From [Phialemoniopsis] sp. UDSM-2020 (taxonomy: Eukaryota; Ascomycota; Sordariomycetes; Thyridiales; Thyridiaceae): a stretch of 64,000 nucleotides of DNA. The stretch covers positions 434,001 through 498,000 of the forward strand of contig JAEILZ010000005.1 in the NCBI GenBank assembly GCA_018873225.1. Reading direction: 5' to 3'. The notes below the pieces were generated by a model, which was not told the DNA's origin, made no database searches, and worked only from the letters and a program-made list of their open reading frames with translations. The translations under genes and the position numbers were made by a program. Of the stretch, positions 56,825 through 64,000 are shown one piece after another; the stretch's first letter is position 1; each line of letters begins with the position of its first letter.

Positions 56825-58315
56825 TTACCATGTTATCGGCACACCGCGACCGTGCATGCCCATCGGCATCACGTCCCTCTGAATAATCACGTCCGTCGTC
56901 CGCATGATGCCGTTGTACGTCATGATCTCCTCCTCCGACGCGTTGGGCGTGTAGCTCCGTATCTCGGCGTGCGCAACCGCCCTGTCACCCCTAAGGTTCT
57001 TGAGCGCAAAATCCGTCCCGCCAATACTGTGGTTCGTGTGCACCCCGATGCCGCCCGCGCCCACGAAGCTGCGCATCGCCATGGGCGGCGACCGGCGCGC
57101 GAGCGACTTCTTGGCCGCAGTCCTCCTCGACGCCTCGGCCGCCCTCTCGGCGTCGTACTGCTCGATGTCCGGGATATCGCCCTGGTAGCCCTGCGAGAGG
57201 CCGAGGCGCGCAAACAGGTGAGGGAACCAGCGGCGCGCGAGGGGCCAGAGGGCCGGGCCCGAGGCGGCGATGATGCCCAGGTTGGTCTCGATGGCCGACG
57301 TCACGTAGCCGATCGACGAGCCGCTCTCCTTGGGGTCCGGGGCGAACATGAAGAGCTTGATAAGGATCCAGAAGCGGACGCAGCTGACGATCGTGACTCT
57401 GTTCCACCACCCTTTGTGTCAGCACAACTGGATGGGCATGTCCTGAGCTGGGGAGAGTAGTAGACGTACGAGAACCCAAGCAAAAAGACAAACATCAACG
57501 CAAACTTGGCCTTCTTGGCGATGTGCAGGCCGCTAAACACCCAGAACGGCAGGACGCAGACGATGATGTCGGTGACGATGGTCAGCACCGTGATGGACAT
57601 GGACAGCGCGCCCGCGTTGAGGCACGACCCGCCGCCCTCGACGTTCGGGTTCCAGTTGTACTCGACGGGCCGGCAGATGAAGGTGACGGCGAAGATGATA
57701 GCGACCATGAGGCAGAGGTTGAGCACGCCCGTGACCCAGATCGTGATGCGCAGGCCGTCCTTGGTGCCGCCCAGGCGCAGGAGGAAGACGAGCACCGAGG
57801 TGCGCACGATGGGCAGGATTGCCGTGTAGATGATGCCGGCGATGTAAGTCGCCAGGAAGCCGGGCGTCGGGTCGTATTTCGGGACTTCGGAGCGCGGGAT
57901 GCCCATGTATCGGAGCTTGATGCCTGCATGTGTGGGTTAGAAGCGTGTCCGAGACAGTGACGTGGTAGACTCACAGAAGATCGAGACCACAGCCTGCGCT
58001 AAGGAGAAGACCTGACGATGTCGTCAACATGTTTGAACCAGAAATCACTATCCGTCCTCCCAACTTACCATTGCGACCCACATCCATCCATCGTCTACGG
58101 ATTATCAGTTGAACTTATCTGGTTCAGGGTTTCCAATGCTACTCACCCCAACCAAACGTCCGTGTGATGGAACGTATGTATGTCCTCAAGCCGAGCACAA
58201 TCAGCGCCAGTGCTGGGAAGAGGACTTCGATCGCGATGGCCGTGTTCTGCAGCGCGCTCGTGCGATCCGGCACGCCTTCAGCTGGGAAAGGGAATTCTCG
58301 ACGAAAGACTCCCAT
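56825..58315 (-). CDS. PTH11/rhodopsin-fold integral membrane protein
   Basis: Five exons (58315-58147, 58094-58069, 58011-57975, 57923-57470, 57398-56825) give 419 residues. Seven hydrophobic segments can be counted, with the fungal rhodopsin-family signatures RTFGWGDDGWMWVAMV at the end of helix 1, CRPVEYNWNP and CLNAGALSMSITVLTIVTDIIVCVLPFWVF. The C-terminal 150 residues are cytosolic and contain Arg- and Ser-rich text. There is no CFEM domain. In plant pathogens PTH11-like proteins sense surfaces or nutrients and act through G proteins, but most paralogues are uncharacterised. The very short exons are supported by phase and by the conserved DDGW motif across the first junction. Confidence 0.88.
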
Positions 58316-59246
58316 GGCGAAACTTCGCGAGAGCACCGCATCAGGTGCACATATGATACCCCGTCAAGCACTCATTTCCCAACAAAGAACTTCAGTGCCT
58401 TCCAGAAGTTTTGTTTCTTTCTGTTCTGGTATACTTCCAACTCTTCTCATGACATCGTGGCGAGAAGATTGCGAGAGTGTGGCGTCGACGAACGAAGGAA
58501 GCGGCGAGAGTACGGCACGTAATGTCTTCGCCGCCTCCTCCCTCGGACTCTGGAAGCCGGAAATGGGAACGGGGGTAACCCATCCCAAAGACTCGGTTAT
58601 AGGCGTCGTTTATTTTGCCATCCCGTCCGTCGTTTGCGTCCACCTGCTGGAACAGGAAATGGCGCTCTGTATGTGCAACAGGATTCGGGGGCGTGGCCGT
58701 GGATATAGCCTAAACCCCTGAAATGAGCGGGAGGGCCACAGGGAGGGCCGGACGCCGCGGCGTACGGTAAGCTCCGGCGTCTTTTACCCCAGATCCTTCA
58801 ATTTACCGGTTCTTTGGACCACCATCTTGCACTCCACGTGTGAAGCAGTTCATGGGCTTAATCCTCGCTGATAGGGCAGGGCAGGCGGGGAAGGTAGTTT
58901 GCAAGTTATAAGATCTACAGCCCGGTAGTGAACTCCTCCAAGGCGGTATTGCTTAGCAGAGGGCGCTTTTCAATACCGGCAGATATAACAGCCTCGTGTT
59001 CTCCAGTGGGAGGGGTTACGTTTATGCCTTAACGTCAGAGCTTGATCACGTCCGGCATGCAATATCGGCCTGCAGTCTGGGGGGCAGCAAATGCAGATTG
59101 ACCTGCATATTACACCGAGTGCCAAGAGCGTCTATCGTTGAATACTTGATACACGTAATGATGCTTTCTAATAGACTCTCAGGTTCATGGTGCCTTCAAT
59201 TGAGGTGTGCTTTGTGTTGCTCACGTTGATGACTGCTCAGGACTAT
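58316..59246. other. intergenic, no gene seen
   Basis: Promoter of the receptor-like gene and 3' flank of the dehydratase-like gene. Open frames here (58109-58522, 58164-58721) overlap the receptor's first exon and do not resemble proteins. Confidence 0.45.
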
Positions 59247-60697
59247 TTACCATCCACTTGCTCTGACCCAAACATCCACAACCCGAGTAGCGCTGTTCCT
59301 GTCGTTTTCTGACGAGTCAACTACAAGGTACCAGCCATACAATGCGCCCGTGATACATGCGTGATTTGGGAAGATCCGAATGCTCTGCCCAACCTCGAGT
59401 GGTATCGGCGGCTCCTCGCCACCCTCACCCTCCTGCTTCCATGAGATGATACAATGCTCCTGGCTGACGCGATCGATAATCAGTCGGCACGCCGGCTGGG
59501 AGTCAGCAGAATATGCTTCACGGTCAATGATGCCCCAGCCCTTGTACGCCACGCAAGGCTCCCTACCCAAACCCAACACCCCGACTGCCGCGAGCGCTTC
59601 GGGCCGCTGGCGCTCGTCATTGTTGTACACGCTGCAGACCTCGGCCACAACCGAGACGGCGATCTCGTCCTCGTAGTCCCCGATCTGCACGCGCGACTTG
59701 GTCGACAGCTGCTGCACGTCGAGGACAGAGTAGACACCTGCGTGAAGTTCCAGCTTTGTGCGGAACCCCGACGAGGTATCTGTCATGACCTTTTGCATCG
59801 TCCTCCGTAGTCGGTCTCTCTCATCTGCCAAAGTGTCGCTAGACCCAACAAGATTTTCGACTGATGTGACTTGCGGCGAAGCTCCGACGCTGATAGTGAT
59901 CTCTTTGTCATTGGGGAAGAGGTGGGCATTCTTGTGCAGCGCGTCGAGACATCCATGGATCTCATCCTCCAGGTTGACCATTGCTTTAGCGGGTGTCGTA
60001 TCGTTGTAGCTCAGACTGCTATGGGAGTAAAGTCCGATAAAACGGGCTGTCTTTTGGTTTTCAAGCTGCATCAACCGGGCGATCAGGTCGTCCTTGTTGA
60101 CACCCGAAGGTGGCAGTCCAGCACGGTGATACCCGGTGTCTATCTTGATGTACACCCCAGCCGGGAACCCTGCCTTCTCGCAAAAGCGAGCTGCGCCTTC
60201 AAGTTGCGATACGTGGTCCACGAGGATGGAGATGCTGTCGAGGCCGAGCTGACGACCTAGGTCGGCTAACCTATCCACTTGCGAAATCGGTAGAGGGATA
60301 CCGTAGAGGACGTTGACGCTGCGCCCTGATCCCTTGAACTCTAGCAGGACGGGAAGGATATGCTCCAGTTCTGCGATGGTTGACACCACGAGCTTGACAT
60401 CCTGACTCGTCTCGCCTGCCTGGAGACGGACACCCTCTTGTGTCTGCTCGACACACCGACGTTAGTTACCTTGCGCCTCAGATGATTAGTGATAACGGAA
60501 GCTACCTTGTGTGTCTTGATGTGCGCACGGAAGCCGACGCCAAGGGAGTCAACCGCCTTCCAGAGGGACTGGCAATGCCGCCGCATCTTGGCCCTGTCCA
60601 GCACCGCGGCCGGCTTGGGCACTTGCTTGATGTCTTTCCCGACATAGAACCGCCGTAGCTCCTCGATGCTGGGGAGGAGTCTCTGCGGGACAGCCAT
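59247..60697 (-). CDS. metal-dependent D-serine dehydratase-like (DSD1) PLP enzyme
   Basis: Two exons (60697-60506 and 60443-59247) give 462 residues. The N-terminal alanine-racemase-like barrel holds the PLP lysine in FRAHIKTHKTQEG (Lys61), split by the intron after HK. YIKIDTGYHRAGLP and ISVGASPQVTS are other barrel motifs. The C-terminal domain has VLGLGREPCVAYKGWGI and IFPNHACITGALY, whose His and Cys bind zinc in the eukaryotic D-serine dehydratase family. These enzymes convert D-serine to pyruvate and ammonia; D-threonine aldolase-type activity is an alternative. No targeting signal is evident, so probably cytosolic. Together with D-amino-acid oxidase at the other end of the window it would clear D-amino acids. 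Confidence 0.9.
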
Positions 60698-61236
60698 GTC
60701 GGGCAAGTCTGTGTGATTGTATTGTAGGCGAAGTTCGTTCGTCGACTTGTAGCAAGTGAGAGAGGGGCTCTTCTTCTTCTCACTCTAGGTAGTCCCGGAC
60801 GCGCAGATTATGCTACCGATTTAATACTCTGCAGATGAAGTTCTGTCTATATCCCGAAGAAGCGATCGAGAACGATCAACTGGAGAGGGCAGGTTGTGAA
60901 CGCCGCTATGCCCGAATTGGTGGGCGGGAGCGATTGTTAGACTCGAGCAATTGCGCCATTTCGGGGCGGAGGTCACCGACAAAAGCAGGTTCCACACAGC
61001 GGAGTGATTTACCGCTCGCTCGGCAGCATGTCCGATGGACAAACTCGGGGATATGCGGAAGCCCAAAGTGCACAACACGGAACACAGTGATTCATCTCTT
61101 GAGCGATTGATGATTAATGATCTCTGCTGTGTTAGATCTACACCGGTGCGATCTAGTAGACTGATTTTAGTATCCCATAAACGTCTAGGACGACGATCGG
61201 TAGCCGGGAGATTTCACCTGCTGGCATGCTACCTTG
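60698..61236. other. intergenic, no gene seen
   Basis: Promoter of the dehydratase-like gene and 3' flank of the following transcription-factor gene, which is transcribed the same way. No structure noted. Confidence 0.45.
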
Positions 61237-63332
61237 TTAACTCGTTCCTCCGGCCGTCTCTTCCACCGCTCTACAGTATGAGTACAGTTTTCCAGTTTCC
61301 CTGCACCTCCCGTACACCCATAGAGATCCGAGGCGTTGACTATGGTACGAGCCTAACTTGCCGCTTCCACCACCATCATCGACCGTCTGGAATAGTGCGA
61401 GTACATCTATCCCTGCTCTGCGCTCGCTATTGACAAGACGTAACGCACTAAGAACTTGGAACACCGGAAAATTCCCTTCCTCGAAATCCTCTCCTTTCAG
61501 ATGATCCTCTAGCCAATGCTGAATCCAGAGGCCGATTGCTAGGCTGCGAGAGCGGAGAGCACAGGCAAGCAGCAGCCCGACGAGTCCAAGTGTATACACA
61601 TTTAACTTGATGCACTGTTCCCAGTCAATTCCAGCAGTGATCCGGAGGAGGATCAGGATCCACGCCTCGACCTCTTCGCAGGCGCCGTCAAGATGGAGAG
61701 ACTCTTGATTTGCCAGACTCTCCAGCGGGCCAGTACACTGCATCACTCTGGCCACGACGTAGTATGCAAAGTTCATGGCTGCCGTGTGAGAGCTGAACTT
61801 CAGTGGCCGGATGTCCAGTGTATTGCCCTGGAAACCCACATGGTCGGGACTGTTGGGCCAGAGCTCTGGGAGATCACTGACTGGCAACTGAGCGTACCAA
61901 GCGTCCAATTTCTCAGACTGGGCTCTAAGCGATGCTGTGCATTCTCTGAGCCATGACTGCTTTTCAGAGTCCGCTGGCTCTTGAACTGTGGGCACCGGTG
62001 CATCGACAGAGTTGTTTCGAGGGTCACCACCAGTGAATCTGCCCCAGTAAGATACCACGGCCGACGAGTTCAGTCGATGCGACTCGCACAGAATCAGGAG
62101 AGTATAGGCTCGCTGGTAGCCCCCGGTGTGCAACACGGCTTCGAGCTTTGGCTGCAGTGAAAGGCTAGCATGATTTCGATGGAAGTCGGGTGTGCTGAAA
62201 TACACTCTCCGCCACCAATTCTGCATCTCGACCTCGACCCAAGCCGCCAGTAACGCAGCTCCGTTCTTGTTACTGATCAACTGGTCCTCGTAGCTTCGAA
62301 TAAGCCGTCGGGTGCCATCGGAGTGCAAGCGGAACTCTTGAAAGTTGCCCATGGAAGACTCCAGGTAACAAAATAGGACAAGCACGGCGAGACCGAGGGT
62401 CGGGTAGGCATCGAAATCGCGGTCGCTCCACCAAGCCATCTTGCGCATCACAGTGCCGTAGTACTCATGGCTGATGGACTCGTGTCCAGAATCGGGCCTG
62501 AAGCACAGACTCGGTATGGCTGAAACCTGGAACATCTTCCTTTGAGGCAGTGTCCGGCTCAGTCGACACGCTGCTAGCGCAACGACGATGTCTGTGGAAA
62601 GAAGGTGCGGATCGGGCAGTGCTTCCAACTGGTGGAAGACGGCGTTCAATGCAGGTAAACATTGTTTCTTCCACAGTTCTGCGTAAAAGGTGATAGTATC
62701 AAGAGGATCTTTGTGTGGGAAGATGATGGCCGGCATTTGTAGATCAAAGCTTAACGGGGTTTCGTCTGGTGAAAAGTTCCAGCTGCTCAGGGACGGGGAG
62801 CTGCTTTTGCAGAGTGTTCGGTCAATGATCTCATCGTAGTCTTCTCTAGTGAAAGATGAAGCATGCGAACTAGGGGTCGCCACTCCGGTGCTTTCACGTA
62901 TGTCTTGCGAGATCACATCGATTGGAAATATGGGCAGTTGGGTTGTAATGTAGCTCGAGGCCACAGTCGTATCTTCCGTGCTTTGCCACTGGTCAAGGTG
63001 CTGAGAGGTATTCTCGTCACGTTGCTGTGAGGGACTGGGCCTTCTTCTCTCCTCTTCGATATCGGGTTTTGGTCGATCTTGACTGTCTATAGAAGGGTAG
63101 GAAACAGCCCGGAACTCGAGTTTAGGCGAGAACTGTTCGCAAGGTTTGCCCAGCCTGGTACAAGTCCCACACGATGGCTTCTTCTCGTCACACTGTCACA
63201 TCATTAGCAGAAGAGTGACAAAGATTGATAGAAATCGCAAACCTTTGTCCGCCGTTTCCTGCAGCCCTTGCACCCTGTCTTGGCCCGAACAATGTTTGTT
63301 TTTCTCGGGCGAGGCGGGGCTGGCTTGTACAT
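61237..63332 (-). CDS. Zn2Cys6 transcription factor
   Basis: Two exons (63332-63243 and 63192-61237, phase 0) give 681 residues. The zinc cluster straddles the intron: CKGCRKRRTK in exon 1 and CDEKKPSCGTCTRLGKPC in exon 2 (Cx2Cx6Cx6Cx2Cx6C), about residues 21-48. A Ser/Gln-rich linker follows. The long C-terminal helical region (QNWWRRVYFSTPDF, FAYYVVARVMQC, EVEAWILILLRITAGIDW) matches the fungal-specific regulatory domain. The Gly-rich final 60 residues may be an extension caused by an unrecognised last intron. An upstream ATG at about 63411 is cut off by a stop unless a tiny intron is removed, so I chose 63332. Confidence 0.85.
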
Positions 63333-63633
63333 GTCGCTAGCTTTAACGTCGTCTGAGCACGGAGTTTACGACTGCTTTGAGGACAGTGGGATAATCTCAA
63401 TAGTTTCAGCCATGGTGGAAGCAAATGCGAGAGGTTCTAGGTGACCAAGAAGCAAGGTAGTAGAGATGAGGATGACGTGCATTGGAGAGAAGATCAATGG
63501 ATGTGACTGATTAGGGTCTGGCGAGCTAAGGAGATGTGGGTGGCAATCCGCCCCGCCGCTACACAGTGCGTCCTCACAGTAGCCTTAGAGACGCGAGCAA
63601 ATGAGTGGAAATGCTTCAATTCTTTTGATAAAA
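63333..63633. other. short intergenic stretch
   Basis: Promoter of the Zn2Cys6 gene and 3' flank of the HAD-family gene. Nothing recognisable. Confidence 0.4.
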
Positions 63634-64000
63634 TTATAGAAAATCCTTTAGGGCACCATCGAGTGTCCTTGCCTCTTTCAAAGGAACTGCGCTTCCGGCC
63701 TTGGCCAACCCAATCTTGTTATGCCAAACAACCTTCATGCCAGCATTGGTTGCTCCCTCCACATCTCCAGCACTTCCGGCGACGAACAGCACGTCGCCTG
63801 CTTCCACGCCCATCTTGTCCAATATAGCCTTGTAAGCCTGAACAACAGGTTTGTAGAAGCCGCTCTCCTCGGCAGTGATGACGGACTCAAATATCTCTCC
63901 CCCAACACCATCGCTAGCCCTGCCGGCCGCAGTGTGTCCCAGCGGTGTTGAGCAGTTCGTCACAACACCCAATCTGTATCCCTGAGCCTTCAGTTGTTTC
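63634..64000 (-). CDS. HAD-family haloacid dehalogenase-like hydrolase, 3' part only
   Basis: The frame is open to the right edge, so the N-terminus with the nucleophilic Asp lies outside the window. The C-terminal half shows HAD motif II VVTNCS, motif III Lys in SGFYKPVVQAYKAILDKMGV, and motif IV in VLFVAGSAGDVEGATNAGMKVVWHNK. The last block is characteristic of 2-haloacid dehalogenase-type hydrolases. The protein ends at the stop at 63634. Substrate unknown. Confidence 0.85.
   Translation of the reverse strand, partial: KQLKAQGYRLGVVTNCSTPLGHTAAGRASDGVGGEIFESVITAEESGFYKPVVQAYKAILDKMGVEAGDVLFVAGSAGDVEGATNAGMKVVWHNKIGLAKAGSAVPLKEARTLDGALKDFL

Noticed and set aside
1..64000. CRISPR arrays, rRNA genes, prokaryotic operons or intact transposons
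   Set aside because: None seen; intron-rich eukaryotic genes throughout and no tandem spaced repeats.

Overview
The window is nuclear DNA of a filamentous ascomycete (Pezizomycotina; the gene content looks like Sordariomycetes, which is inference). The evidence is many intron-split genes with short (50-110 bp) GT-AG introns, Zn2Cys6 transcription factors, DHA-type MFS pumps, a LaeA-like methyltransferase, NmrA-like and GMC enzymes, a PTH11-like rhodopsin-fold receptor, and fungal NLR-like ankyrin proteins. There are about 29 protein genes, one tRNA-Thr(AGU), and no intact transposon, rDNA or CRISPR. Exon boundaries were worked out by hand from reading phase, splice sites and protein-family continuity. 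For most multi-exon models the coding length closes to a whole number of codons.

Layout. 1.6-9.5 kb: D-amino-acid oxidase, an unknown probably nuclear protein, a LaeA-like SAM methyltransferase and a GT71-type mannosyltransferase. 10.96 kb: tRNA-Thr. 11.7-15.6 kb: a metal-dependent cyclase (PF04199 type) facing a sugar-porter MFS. 15.9-27.1 kb: an accessory block with an isoflavone-reductase-like oxidoreductase preceded by three CGGATCCG palindromes, three Zn2Cys6 regulators (one AflR-type), one intact 14-TM MFS pump and a second MFS gene interrupted by an in-frame TGA. It looks like the regulatory and export half of a metabolite cluster, but there is no synthase in the window. 29.1-31.1 kb: a secreted metallo-beta-lactamase-fold enzyme convergent with a small secreted orphan.

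31.9-44.1 kb is the most striking region. A 1951-residue NLR-like protein (degenerate alpha/beta-hydrolase with its nucleophile replaced, a STAND-like middle without a Walker A motif, a long ankyrin array and a C-terminal ZZ zinc finger) lies head-to-head with a 1188-residue ankyrin plus subtilisin-like protease. A small Cys-rich, possibly secreted ORF sits between them, and an unknown 367-residue protein follows. This could be a paired fungal innate-immunity or heterokaryon-incompatibility locus.

44.9-64 kb: a GLEYA-domain adhesin relic broken by an apparent one-base deletion, a GPI-anchor-like surface protein, a peroxisomal (SKL) sarcosine/saccharopine-type FAD oxidase, a secreted GMC oxidoreductase, a single-pass ER-type membrane protein, an EXPERA (TMEM97-like) protein with a KKXX tail, an NmrA-like protein, a PTH11/rhodopsin-like receptor, a metal-dependent D-serine dehydratase-like enzyme, a fourth Zn2Cys6 factor and the 3' end of a HAD-family haloacid dehalogenase cut by the window edge. 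D-amino-acid oxidase and the D-serine dehydratase-like enzyme both belong to D-amino-acid catabolism but are 57 kb apart.
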